In this document: piece after piece, positions 25,646 to 34,302 of the stretch
Layout of the letters: every line of letters begins with the position of its first letter
How positions within the stretch are numbered: the first letter of the stretch is position 1
Origin: Paenibacillus bovis
GTDB taxonomy: Bacteria; Bacillota; Bacilli; Paenibacillales; Paenibacillaceae
Length of the DNA stretch: 64,000 nucleotides
Assembly: GCF_001421015.2 (NCBI RefSeq)
Contig: NZ_CP013023.1
Coordinates: forward strand, 2,411,501 to 2,475,500
Reading direction: 5' to 3'
The notes under the pieces: model-generated
What the model saw: the letters and a program-made list of their open reading frames with translations, nothing else
What the model was told of the DNA's origin: nothing
Database searches by the model: none
Program-made: the position numbers and the translations under genes

Positions 25646-26002
25646 TTACAATTTGCGCTGCGAGAAATCGGACGATGGAGCAGTGGCCGTCTTGTCATGC
25701 ATCGCGTCAAAGTTTACATCGCTTGCCAGTGCACGATCATTCATTGAAGAAGTGCTGCTCAGCTCGGCTACTTGAGCCTGAAGCGACTTGATCTGACGCT
25801 GCAGGCGGTACTGACGATAGATACCGTAAAATCCTACGATCAGACCTCCTACCAGCGCACAGCCGAGAATCAACAGAATCAGCGGAACCTGCACCATGTC
25901 GAACAGCAGATTCACCTGTACCGGATCTACGTTAATTACGGCAAATACCGCAATAATCAGCGCAAAAATCAGTCCCAGAATTAACAGCCATTGAAATTTC
26001 AT
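25646..26002 (-). CDS. LapA-domain (DUF1049) membrane protein
   Basis: A 118-aa protein with two N-terminal membrane segments (WLLILGLIFALIIAVFAVIN and VPLILLILGCALVGGLIVGF) followed by a cytoplasmic coiled coil (RLQRQIKSLQAQVAEL). This is the LapA/YciS plan; the motif VINVDPVQVNLLF is typical. In Gram-negatives LapA helps LPS assembly. In Firmicutes the role is unknown. The ribosome binding site is AAGGGGG. Confidence 0.8.
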   Translation of the reverse strand: MKFQWLLILGLIFALIIAVFAVINVDPVQVNLLFDMVQVPLILLILGCALVGGLIVGFYGIYRQYRLQRQIKSLQAQVAELSSTSSMNDRALASDVNFDAMHDKTATAPSSDFSQRKL

Positions 26003-26171
26003 TGTAATAACCCCCTTGAAATCGTTCTAAGGTCAGCAAACACCTTATTCACTTATATAAAGTATTCGAACCTGACATAAACATTTCCTGCTTGTTTTAT
26101 TTTGCATCACTAAAAGGGATACGAATAAAAAGCTGAAAATGGATTGTTCCCAAGGGGGAATGGCAAGAAAA

Positions 26172-27962
26172 TTACTTCGCCAGCTGTTCCATTTCGCTGA
26201 CGAGTTTCTCAAAGACGCTCATTGCTTCGCGAATCGGCTCCGGAGTGGACATATCCACGCCTGCTTTGGTCAGGATATTGATAGAATAGTCACTGCCGCC
26301 GCTTTTCAGGAAGCCCAGATAGCGATCGACAGCTGGCTGTCCTTCTTCCAGGATTTGCTTGGAGAAGCTGGTGGCAGCCGAGAATCCTGTAGCATATTTG
26401 TATACATAGAAACTGTTGTAGAAATGGGGGATACGAGCCCATTCCATTTCAATATCCTGATCCACTGTCATACCGTCACCATGATATTTCACGTTCAGGT
26501 CGTAGTAGATTTTGGACAATTCCTGTGGAGTGAGTGCATCTCCAGCTTCGGCACGAGCATGAACCAGCATCTCGAATTCCGCAAACATGGTCTGGCGGAA
26601 TACGGTAGTCCGGAACTGATCGGCATAATAGGTCAGCAGATACATTTTTTCTTTTGGATCTGTGGATTTCTTCAGCAGATAATCCATCAGCAGCGCTTCA
26701 TTGGTCGTCGAAGCCACTTCCGCGAGGAAAATCGTATACTGCGCATCACGATAGGAGAGCGCATTGTCCGAGTAATACGAGTGCAGCGCATGACCCATTT
26801 CGTGAGCCAGTGTGAACATGCTGTTCAGATTATCCTTATGGTTGAGCAGTACATACGGATGCGTACCATAAGCTCCCCAGCTGTAGGCACCGGTACGTTT
26901 GCCTTCATTTTCGTAGACATCAATCCAGCCTTCGTTATAGCCTTTGTTCAGGGAGGAGAGATAGTCTTCACCGAGTGGCTTGAGACCTTCGGCTACAATA
27001 GTTTTCGCTTCATCATAGGTAATATCCATTTTGAACTCTTCAACCAGGGGAGCGAACAGATCATACATATGCAGTTCATCTACGCCGAGCAGCTTTTTGC
27101 GCAGCTCCATATAGCGGTGCATGATCGGCAGTCCTTCATGAATGGTATCAATCAGGTTGGTGTATACATCCTTGGGAATATTGTCACCATACAGCGACAT
27201 TTCCAGCACGGAAGGATATTTGCGTACCGTAGAGTAGAAGATGTTTTTGTTTACATTGGCACTCAGTGTAGCTGCAATTGTATTTTTCTGACTGGCGTAT
27301 GTGGAATAGACAGCCTTGAAAGCACGTTCGCGCACTTCGCGATGCGGACTTTCGAGAAACTGGATATACCGGCCATGTGTCAGTTCTACTTCGTTACCAT
27401 TTTCGTCAATGATATTCGGGAATTTCAGATCCGCATTGTTCAGCATGCCAAAAATAGTCTGCGGCGCCTGGGACAGATTGCCCACCTGGGCAAGCAGGGC
27501 TTCTTCGGCCTGCGTCAGTACGTGCGCTTTCTCACGCTTCATCTCCTGCAGGGTAAAGCGGTAAGGCTCCAGTTCGGGAGCATTCAGCAGCTCATCCAGC
27601 TTGTCATCAGACAGCCCCAGAATCTCCGGCGTTACAAAGGACAGCGCCTGACTGGCATCTACGCTCAGCTTTTTCGCTTTTTGAGTAAGCGCCTGATATG
27701 TAGGATTGGCTGTATCTTCATCCTGATGCATATGGGCATAGACATATAACCGTTCGACCTGAAGAGAGACCCGGTCTTCCAGTTCAAAAGCGGACTTGAC
27801 CGCTTCGGCCGTGTTCAGCTTACCCTGCAGCTGCTCGGCTTCGGGCAGCATGGATTTTACTTCATCATAAGTCTGATCCCAGGCCTGCTGATCTGCGAAC
27901 ATATCGCTTAGATTCCAGCAATTTTCCGGTGAGACTTCAGAGCGTTTGAGTACTTCCTGCAT
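26172..27962 (-). CDS. pepF: Oligoendopeptidase F
   Basis: A 596-aa cytosolic M3B zinc metallopeptidase degrading 7-17-residue peptides. The zinc site is LAHEMGHALHSYYS (HExxH) with the third ligand in FLAEVASTTNEALL. Length and start (about residue 8, SEVSPENCWNLSDMFAD) agree with Bacillus PepF. Strong ribosome binding site GAGGAGG. A 536-aa open frame runs antisense to it and is a composition artefact. It is probably separate from the small genes upstream. Confidence 0.94.
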   Translation of the reverse strand: MQEVLKRSEVSPENCWNLSDMFADQQAWDQTYDEVKSMLPEAEQLQGKLNTAEAVKSAFELEDRVSLQVERLYVYAHMHQDEDTANPTYQALTQKAKKLSVDASQALSFVTPEILGLSDDKLDELLNAPELEPYRFTLQEMKREKAHVLTQAEEALLAQVGNLSQAPQTIFGMLNNADLKFPNIIDENGNEVELTHGRYIQFLESPHREVRERAFKAVYSTYASQKNTIAATLSANVNKNIFYSTVRKYPSVLEMSLYGDNIPKDVYTNLIDTIHEGLPIMHRYMELRKKLLGVDELHMYDLFAPLVEEFKMDITYDEAKTIVAEGLKPLGEDYLSSLNKGYNEGWIDVYENEGKRTGAYSWGAYGTHPYVLLNHKDNLNSMFTLAHEMGHALHSYYSDNALSYRDAQYTIFLAEVASTTNEALLMDYLLKKSTDPKEKMYLLTYYADQFRTTVFRQTMFAEFEMLVHARAEAGDALTPQELSKIYYDLNVKYHGDGMTVDQDIEMEWARIPHFYNSFYVYKYATGFSAATSFSKQILEEGQPAVDRYLGFLKSGGSDYSINILTKAGVDMSTPEPIREAMSVFEKLVSEMEQLAK

Positions 27963-28064
27963 ACGTAATTCCTCCTCAGATCGTTGGTGTAATTATGGAA
28001 TTGATTATTGTGTCATAACTTTATTATTACATTTATGCCTGCCAATAATAAAATACCCATATCC

Positions 28065-28253
28065 TTATTTACCCGGATTGGCAGCCATCAATAAGCCCCA
28101 GATCATCAGGAAAAAAGCCAGCAGCAGCATTACGATGGCGAAGATCGCCAGCCAGCGCTTGAACTGCGGCGGAATACTGTTCTTATAGGCAATCAATACA
28201 AATCCCTGCACAAAGGCAAGGATAATAAAAATAACGATAGCAGTATAATTCAT
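28065..28253 (-). CDS. Small two-segment membrane protein
   Basis: A hypothetical 62-aa protein with two hydrophobic helices (AIVIFIILAFVQGFVLIAY; WLAIFAIVMLLLAFFLMIWG) separated by KNSIPPQFKR. The frame is open to 28298, but ATG 28253 starts eight bases after the stop of the upstream gene. GGAGG overlaps that gene's end, 13 bases from the ATG, so the start is plausible but not certain. No recognised family. Confidence 0.6.
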   Translation of the reverse strand: MNYTAIVIFIILAFVQGFVLIAYKNSIPPQFKRWLAIFAIVMLLLAFFLMIWGLLMAANPGK

Positions 28254-28261
28254 CCGGCGAA

Positions 28262-28492
28262 TCAGACCTCCCGGAAGGCGTTCATCAGTTCTTCCCATTC
28301 CGCTTCATTATCGAATTTTTCTTTGGGAAAACGATCGCTTGCCCACTGCATCATTTCCGGGCGGCTGATAAATTTATGTGTTTCCTCGCCCCACTCATCG
28401 GAAATTTCACGGAGGATCAGTTCACGTCCGTTTACCTCTACAGTCATCATGTTCCAGTTGTCTTTTTTGTAAATCTGATGTTTTTTGATCAT
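28262..28492 (-). CDS. Small hypothetical soluble protein
   Basis: A 76-aa charged protein (start MIKKHQIYKKDNWNMMTVEV; then ILREISDEWGEETHKFISRP, ending WEELMNAFREV). ATG 28492 has CAGGGAG eight bases upstream. The frame is open to 28606, but the extra residues overlap the csp promoter and are unlikely to be used. It probably forms an operon with the membrane gene downstream and is divergent from csp. I do not recognise the family. Confidence 0.6.
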   Translation of the reverse strand: MIKKHQIYKKDNWNMMTVEVNGRELILREISDEWGEETHKFISRPEMMQWASDRFPKEKFDNEAEWEELMNAFREV

Positions 28493-28569
28493 TTCATTAG
28501 CTCCCTGTTCTTTTGCTAAAATCATACCCTCTGCCCCCGGGAATTGCAAATCAAAACGCTTTAACTTCG

Positions 28570-28598
28570 TTGCATTTTGAAATCGTTTGCGATATAAT
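28570..28598 (+). promoter_or_regulatory. Promoter of the cold shock gene
   Basis: TTGCAT, 17 bp, TATAAT: near-consensus sigma-A promoter, about 45 bases before the GTG start. Confidence 0.75.
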
Positions 28599-28643
28599 AC
28601 AGACATGCGTCATAGATGGCGCTATTTCTAGGAGGTTGTTTAC

Positions 28644-28841
28644 GTGAAAGGTACAGTTAAATGGTTCAACGCAGAAAAAGGTTTCGGTTTCATCGAAGTT
28701 GAAGGTAGCGAAGATGTATTCGTACACTTCTCTGCAATTCAAGGCGACGGTTTCAAAACTTTGGACGAAGGCCAAGCAGTAGAGTTCGATATTACTGAAG
28801 GTAACCGTGGTCCTCAAGCAGCTAACGTTGTAAAATTATAA
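28644..28841 (+). CDS. csp: Cold shock protein (CspA family)
   Basis: A 65-aa single-stranded nucleic acid-binding OB-fold protein and RNA chaperone. RNP1 is KGFGFIEV and RNP2 is VFVHFSAI; the start is [12 protein letters not shown]. It uses GTG with AGGAGG seven bases upstream. Its leader, about 40 bases, is short for a strongly cold-induced csp, so this may be a constitutive or growth-phase copy. A terminator follows at 28909-28951. Confidence 0.95.
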   Translation: MKGTVKWFNAEKGFGFIEVEGSEDVFVHFSAIQGDGFKTLDEGQAVEFDITEGNRGPQAANVVKL

Positions 28842-29221
28842 GACTGATATCCGTTAGCGGATCACTTATACATTGAACATCTTAGATTAGTCATCCATAT
28901 GTTAGTTACAGCACAAGACTCCTTGTTCGCAAGGAGCTTGTGCTTTTTTTGTAGTTAAAATCTTGTATACATATTATATTACCAACAAGTAACCTGAAAT
29001 GTAATTTGCATTTATAATCTACTTTTATTATCCAAATACTGCTTCAAACAACTTATCAGCAACATATCTGTTTTTTATTTGATTTTTCCTTACTTATTAA
29101 TTCACAAAACTTCCAAATAAATGATGCAAAAAGAAGGCTTGCGGGTCAGTACAAGTAAAGATAAGATGTGACATCACCTATCATCGCATCCATATCTTCA
29201 TTTGCAAGCAGGGAGGAATAC
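28842..29221. other. Intergenic region between csp and the P450 gene
   Basis: 380 AT-rich bases containing the csp terminator. I see no ORF and no convincing promoter for the P450 gene. Confidence 0.5.
28909..28951 (+). terminator. Terminator of csp
   Basis: AGCACAAG and CTTGTGCT enclose a second stem CTCCTTG/CAAGGAG with a TTCG loop, followed by TTTTTTT. Confidence 0.88.
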
Positions 29222-30427
29222 ATGATGGATTCCAATTCGGAAGCTTCTGCAATGCTATCACCAAACATGATTGTTCCAGAAGGAGTTAAACAGGCCGGTT
29301 CTACATTTGCATGGTATGCCCGGATGCGTCAGGAGTCTCCGGTTCACTATGATGAACAGCGAGGCAGTTGGGATGTATTTCTGTACGATGATGTACACCG
29401 CGTTATGTCCGATTACAAATCGTTTAGCTCACAGACTCGTCGCGGCGTGGATGGCCAGCAGTCCGATATGCTACTTATGATGGACCCACCCAAGCACAAA
29501 AAATATCGTTCTATCGTCAATAAAGCATTTACCCCCAAAGCAGTAGAAGCTATGGGACCTCGAATCGTCGAGATTACCAATGAGCTTCTCAGCAAGGTAG
29601 AGGCAAAGCGAGAAATGGATATAATCGGCGATTTGTCTTTTCCGCTGCCTGTCATAGTCATCGCCGAGCTGCTCGGTGTAGCAGAAGAAGATCGTGCCCT
29701 GTTCAAGGGCTGGTCGGATACGCTGGTAGAAGGGTTCAGCGGTACAGAAGAGACTCCGCAGCAGCTCGCTGCCCGCAAAAATCAGGCTTCCCGCGAGCTG
29801 TACAGTTATTTTATGCAAGTTATTGAACGGCGGCGCCAAGAGCCGCAGCAGGATCTGGTATCCGCCCTGTTGGCAGCCGAGGTCGAGGGAGAAAAGCTGG
29901 ATCTGCCTCATCTGCTCAGTTTTTGCCTGCTGCTGCTTGTCGCCGGTAATGAGACGACGACTAATCTGATCGGCAATGCGGTCATTTGTCTAACGGAGGA
30001 ACCGGGACGCTGGCGCCAGCTCGCCGATCATCGTGAACTGCTCGATACAGCGATCGAAGAGTCGCTGCGCTATCGCTCGCCTGTACAGGGCATGGTGCGC
30101 AAAGCTATCGCCGACGTAGAACTGGGCGGTCAACTTATTCGCAAAGACCAGCTCATTACAGCCTGGATAGGTTCTGCCAACCGGGATGAACACAAGTTTG
30201 AAACAGCAGAGCAGTTCAGGATCGATCGTCATCCTAATCCGCATATGGCATTTGGAATGGGGGTTCATTTCTGTCTGGGTGCTCCGCTCGCACGTCTTGA
30301 AGCGCGAACAGCTTTGAATGTACTGCTGGATCGTTTTCCCGATCTCCATGCCCGGCAAGGACAGGAGCTGAAGCTGCTTCCGAGTCCGATGGTATACGGC
30401 GTACAACAGCTGCCTGTCCTGTTCTGA
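29222..30427 (+). CDS. Cytochrome P450
   Basis: A 401-aa soluble class I bacterial P450 (CYP107-like by general plan). The I-helix motif is VAGNETTTNLIG (oxygen activation), the ExxR motif is EESLRYRSP, and the haem-binding loop is FGMGVHFCLGAPLARLEAR with the thiolate Cys. It needs a ferredoxin or flavodoxin partner; the only ferredoxin in the window is far away at 60.7 kb. ATG 29222 follows GGGAGGAATA. The substrate is unknown. The amino acid ABC importer starts 60 bases downstream with no terminator between, so the genes may form one operon. Confidence 0.93.
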   Translation: MMDSNSEASAMLSPNMIVPEGVKQAGSTFAWYARMRQESPVHYDEQRGSWDVFLYDDVHRVMSDYKSFSSQTRRGVDGQQSDMLLMMDPPKHKKYRSIVNKAFTPKAVEAMGPRIVEITNELLSKVEAKREMDIIGDLSFPLPVIVIAELLGVAEEDRALFKGWSDTLVEGFSGTEETPQQLAARKNQASRELYSYFMQVIERRRQEPQQDLVSALLAAEVEGEKLDLPHLLSFCLLLLVAGNETTTNLIGNAVICLTEEPGRWRQLADHRELLDTAIEESLRYRSPVQGMVRKAIADVELGGQLIRKDQLITAWIGSANRDEHKFETAEQFRIDRHPNPHMAFGMGVHFCLGAPLARLEARTALNVLLDRFPDLHARQGQELKLLPSPMVYGVQQLPVLF

Positions 30428-30486
30428 ACGATTTGGTTGATACAAATCGAAGCATGATTTTATCAGAAAATGAAAGGAGACAGATA

Positions 30487-31281
30487 ATGAACAGGAAGGT
30501 AGTTTACAGTCTGCGGCGGATTGTTCTCATGCCGCTGGCTGTCCTTATGCTTGTAACCGGCTGCGCGGAAAAAGAAAAATTACCGGATAATACCCAATTG
30601 ATTGAGAAGGACAAATTTATCTTTACGGCGTCAGGCGAATTTCGTCCTTTCAGCTATTTAAATAATGATCTGACCATGTCGGGCTTTGATATTGAAGTGG
30701 GCAACGCTATTGCCAAGGAGCTGGGACTGCAGCCTGTACCCAAGCGCATGAAGTTTCTTGGTCTGGTGCAGGGTATCAAAACAGGCCGTGCAGATGCTGC
30801 TGTTGCCAGCCATACGATCAATGATCTGAGGAAAAAAGAAGTTCTTTTCTCTACGCCTTATTACTACTCCGGCCCACAGATTTTTACCCGTCCGGATAGT
30901 GATATCAAGACTACCGATGATTTGGACGGCAAGGAAGTTGCTGTAGCCAAAGGTTCGACTTATATGGATATCGCTCAGCGTTATACTCATAACGTAAATA
31001 CATACGACAGCGATATCACAGCTCTGCAGGCGCTTAGCGACGGTCGCCACGATGCGGTCATTACCGATTTTGTAATCGGAAAAAGCGCGATCAAGGAAGG
31101 TTTCAAAATCAAGGAACAGCAGCTGATTGAACGCAGCGAACAGGCGGTAGTGGTCCCCATGGATAATCCGGTATTGCTCAAACGAATTAATGAAGCGCTC
31201 GAGCATATGCGTGAAGACGGCACTCTCAAGCAGATCAGCATCAAATACTTTGGACAGGATATTACCGTCAAGCCTGAATAA
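30487..31281 (+). CDS. Amino acid ABC transporter substrate-binding lipoprotein
   Basis: A 264-aa extracytoplasmic receptor of the polar amino acid uptake family (SBP_bac_3). The lipoprotein signal is MPLAVLMLVTGC with the lipid-attachment Cys near residue 24. The body has the family start FRPFSYLNNDLTMSGFDIEV and LQALSDGRHDAVITD. ATG 30487 follows AAAGGAGA; the frame is open from 30433. The ligand is not determinable; an amino acid such as cystine, glutamine or arginine is likely from the family. First gene of a complete importer. Confidence 0.9.
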   Translation: MNRKVVYSLRRIVLMPLAVLMLVTGCAEKEKLPDNTQLIEKDKFIFTASGEFRPFSYLNNDLTMSGFDIEVGNAIAKELGLQPVPKRMKFLGLVQGIKTGRADAAVASHTINDLRKKEVLFSTPYYYSGPQIFTRPDSDIKTTDDLDGKEVAVAKGSTYMDIAQRYTHNVNTYDSDITALQALSDGRHDAVITDFVIGKSAIKEGFKIKEQQLIERSEQAVVVPMDNPVLLKRINEALEHMREDGTLKQISIKYFGQDITVKPE

Positions 31282-31308
31282 ATTGAGCGAAGGAAAGGAA
31301 GTGAAGGG

Positions 31309-31974
31309 ATGAATGAAATCGCCCACTTTTTTGAAGCATTTGGTAACAGCAGCAATCTGCTTGTCAAAGCCATGGTACTTACACTGGAGCTTACGGTTGT
31401 ATCGATTCTGATCGGGATGGTGATCGGGCTGTTTTTTGCCCTGCTAAAACTTTCACGGTTTCGTATTCTATCCCTGATCTCGGATGTATATATTTATCTG
31501 ATTCGAGGGACGCCGCTGATCGTGCAGATTTTTATTCTTTACTTTGGTCTGAGTGGATTATTCCTGATCCCGGACTTCTGGGCTGCCTCTCTGGCTCTTG
31601 CTTTTCATAATGGCGCGTATATTGCCGAGACGTTCCGCGGCTCGATCCAGTCGATTGACAAAGGACAAATGGAAGGAGCACGCTCACTGGGGATGAAGCC
31701 TTCCCTGGCAATGCGTCGTATTATTTTGCCCCAGGCATTACGGCGCGCGCTGCCGCCGCTCGGCAACCAGTTTATTATCGGACTCAAGGATTCTTCGCTG
31801 GCTGCGTTTATTTCCATGAATGAACTGTTCAATGTAGCGACTACACTCGGTTCGAATAATTTTGACGAGATGACCTATCTGTTGATCGCAGCTCTTTATT
31901 ATCTGATTCTGGTCGGTATTCTTACACTACTCGTACGCATGTTTGAACGGAAAATGGCTGTCAGCGAACGATAA
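31309..31974 (+). CDS. Amino acid ABC transporter permease
   Basis: A 221-aa inner-membrane permease of the HisMQ/GlnP type with about five helices. The EAA loop reads GARSLGMKPSLAMRRIILPQ (a helix that contacts the ATPase), and TPLIVQIFILYFGL is family-typical. A single permease suggests a homodimer. It follows the receptor gene by 27 bases. Confidence 0.93.
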   Translation: MNEIAHFFEAFGNSSNLLVKAMVLTLELTVVSILIGMVIGLFFALLKLSRFRILSLISDVYIYLIRGTPLIVQIFILYFGLSGLFLIPDFWAASLALAFHNGAYIAETFRGSIQSIDKGQMEGARSLGMKPSLAMRRIILPQALRRALPPLGNQFIIGLKDSSLAAFISMNELFNVATTLGSNNFDEMTYLLIAALYYLILVGILTLLVRMFERKMAVSER

Positions 31975-32030
31975 TTATACGCAGATTTTAGATCACTTGC
32001 AGATTCAGCAAAGAAGGGAATGGATAGATC

Positions 32031-32777
32031 ATGCCGGTAAAAGAAATGATCTCTATCGAGGGGTTAACCAAATCATTCGGAGAACTTCAGGTACTCAAAG
32101 GAGTCGATCTTACCATTGCCGAAAGCGAGGTTGTCTGTCTGGTCGGAGCGAGTGGCTCGGGCAAAAGTACGCTGCTGCGCTGCCTGAACTTTCTGGAGAA
32201 AAAAGACGGAGGCATTATCCGCTTTGAAGGCAAAGAGATTGATCCCAAAAAGGATGATCTGAACAAAGTACGTGAAAAAGTCGGTATGGTATTTCAGCAT
32301 TTCAACCTGTTTCCCCACAAAACAGTGCTGGAAAATATTATTGAAGCACCTGTAATGGTCAAAAAAATCCCCAAGCAGCAAGCGATACAGGAAGCGCGTG
32401 AGCTGCTGCGCAAAGTTGATCTGGAAGACAAGGCAGATGTATATCCGAACAAGCTGTCCGGCGGACAAAAGCAGCGGGTTGCTATCGCTCGTGCTTTGGC
32501 AATGAAGCCGGATATCATGCTGTTTGATGAAGCGACTTCCGCCCTTGACCCGGAGCTGGTCGGCGAAGTGCTCAAAACCATGCGGGAACTCGCGGAAGAA
32601 GGCATGACTATGGTAGTCGTGACACATGAGATGCATTTTGCACGCGAAGTGGCGGATACGGTAGTGCTGCTGCATGACGGCAATATTATTGAAAAAGCGG
32701 AGGCCGAACAGTTTTTCACTGCTCCGCAGGAAGAACGTACACGGGAATTTTTGCAAAGGACGGTATTAAACGGATAA
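32031..32777 (+). CDS. Amino acid ABC transporter ATP-binding protein
   Basis: A 248-aa ATPase of the GlnQ type. Walker A is [15 protein letters not shown], the signature [15 protein letters not shown], Walker [15 protein letters not shown], and the H-loop [15 protein letters not shown]. It ends the three-gene importer. A hairpin terminator follows at 32826-32872. Confidence 0.95.
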   Translation: MPVKEMISIEGLTKSFGELQVLKGVDLTIAESEVVCLVGASGSGKSTLLRCLNFLEKKDGGIIRFEGKEIDPKKDDLNKVREKVGMVFQHFNLFPHKTVLENIIEAPVMVKKIPKQQAIQEARELLRKVDLEDKADVYPNKLSGGQKQRVAIARALAMKPDIMLFDEATSALDPELVGEVLKTMRELAEEGMTMVVVTHEMHFAREVADTVVLLHDGNIIEKAEAEQFFTAPQEERTREFLQRTVLNG

Positions 32778-33077
32778 TAACGTGAAAGGAGCATTACACG
32801 AGATATCCTGTTTTATGCCCATTATGAAATAACATGAGCACGAGGAAAGACTTAGTGCTTATGTTATTTTTGTGAATATAGAGAGATCCCGGCAAAATAA
32901 AGGGTAATAAACAGTATTTAACGTCAATTTCACATTTGGACTATATTGTTGCTTAATTCGATATTTGACTGAATACGCTTCGGAAAAGCAAGTAATCCGA
33001 TTCAATATTGTTATCTTTTCCTGTGAAAAATGTGGGTTTGATTATCGTTCCCCACAACCCCTGTAAAAAGGAGGAAA
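32778..33077. other. Intergenic region before ytpB
   Basis: 300 bases with the importer terminator; the remainder is AT-rich. I see no ORF and no confident promoter. Confidence 0.5.
32826..32872 (+). terminator. Terminator of the amino acid importer
   Basis: ATAACATGAGCAC pairs with GTGCTTATGTTAT (one G-T pair) and is followed by TTTTGTG. Confidence 0.75.
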
Positions 33078-34286
33078 ATGACCGAAAAGACTGGTCTGAT
33101 GCAGTGTGACGAAACGGGTTGCCACGTTGTGGGAGTAAATAATATGATGTATGATAATGGAGATAGGTTCAACAGACAACCATGTGGAGGCAGCCCATTG
33201 AATGATATGATGCAAAGTCGTTACCCGTTTCCCCGCAATGCCATCTCGCTGATGCAGCGGGTGTATAAGTATGGTTTGCCGGAGGTACGCCAGGAGCTTG
33301 ATGTCTGGCGAAGTATGGCAGAACGCATGCCGGACGAGGAACTCAGGAAACAGGCGCTTGCAAGTATCGCTACCAAACAGTTTCACTGTGAAGGGGGAGC
33401 CATCTATGCGGTGGCTAACATATCCCAGCGTCATATTCTGCTTCCGTTGATTGTCGCGTTTCAGACGATTAGTGATTATTTAGATAATCTGTGTGATCGC
33501 AGTACATCAATGGACCCGGATGATTTTCGTCTGCTGCATCAATCGATGCTGGACGCGGTTACTCCGGATGCGCAGCCGGTGAATTATTACAGGCTGCGAA
33601 CGGAACAGGAGGATGGAGGCTATCTGGAAGCGCTGGTGACAACCTGCCAGCAGAATGTAAGCAAGCTTCCTGATTATGATGCTGTATTTCCTTACGTACG
33701 TGATTTGGTAGGATTATATTGTGACTTGCAGGTGCACAAACATATTGCTCCTGAGCTAAGAGAATCTGCACTGCTTAACTGGTGGTCAGAGAACAAGTAC
33801 CGTACTCCTCATTTGCAATGGAATGAATTTGCTGCTGCGACAGGATCGACTCTGGGTGTGTTTATGCTGTTTCTTGCCGCAAGCGGCTTCGGTCTGGATG
33901 ATACAGGTGCCAAGCAGGTTTATTCCGCTTACTTCCCGCATGTATGCTGTCTGCATATTATGCTCGATTATGTGATTGACCAGGAAGAGGATCGCCGTGG
34001 TGGTGACCTGAACTTCTGCAATTATTATGATTCGCCGGATACGATGTATGAACGGATCGAACAGATTGTGGATTGGGCACGCCGGGATGTGAACACTATT
34101 CCGGGAACTTCTTTTCATCGCATGATTATCGAAGGATTGGTAGCCCTGTATTTATCGGATCCCAAAGTGAGTGAGCAGCAGGAAGTGCGAACCGTCTCCA
34201 GGCGTCTCATGCGTAAAGGCCCGTTAACACGTGTCTTTTTCATGGTGAACAGCCGCTGGATTCGTAAGTATATGTATGAACATTAA
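33078..34286 (+). CDS. ytpB: YtpB-type tetraprenyl-beta-curcumene synthase (DUF2600)
   Basis: A 402-aa protein of the DUF2600/YtpB family, a distinct class of terpene synthase. In Bacillus subtilis it cyclises all-trans heptaprenyl diphosphate to the C35 sesquarterpene tetraprenyl-beta-curcumene, which TC/SqhC then turns into sporulenes. The conserved part begins RYPFPRNAISLMQRVYKYGL, with an Asp-rich site FQTISDYLDNLCDR and a second acidic region DYVIDQEEDRRGGDL. It has a 50-residue N-terminal extension versus YtpB. ATG 33078 has AAAAAGGAGGAAA, but in-frame ATGs at 33144/33147 are alternatives. No squalene cyclase is nearby. pfkA follows by 16 bases. Confidence 0.87.
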   Translation: MTEKTGLMQCDETGCHVVGVNNMMYDNGDRFNRQPCGGSPLNDMMQSRYPFPRNAISLMQRVYKYGLPEVRQELDVWRSMAERMPDEELRKQALASIATKQFHCEGGAIYAVANISQRHILLPLIVAFQTISDYLDNLCDRSTSMDPDDFRLLHQSMLDAVTPDAQPVNYYRLRTEQEDGGYLEALVTTCQQNVSKLPDYDAVFPYVRDLVGLYCDLQVHKHIAPELRESALLNWWSENKYRTPHLQWNEFAAATGSTLGVFMLFLAASGFGLDDTGAKQVYSAYFPHVCCLHIMLDYVIDQEEDRRGGDLNFCNYYDSPDTMYERIEQIVDWARRDVNTIPGTSFHRMIIEGLVALYLSDPKVSEQQEVRTVSRRLMRKGPLTRVFFMVNSRWIRKYMYEH

Positions 34287-34302
34287 CAAGGGGGACATCA
34301 CA

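Noticed and set aside
26139..27749. 536-codon plus-strand open frame
   Set aside because: It lies wholly antisense to pepF, whose catalytic motifs and ribosome binding site are clear; the antisense product has no family features.
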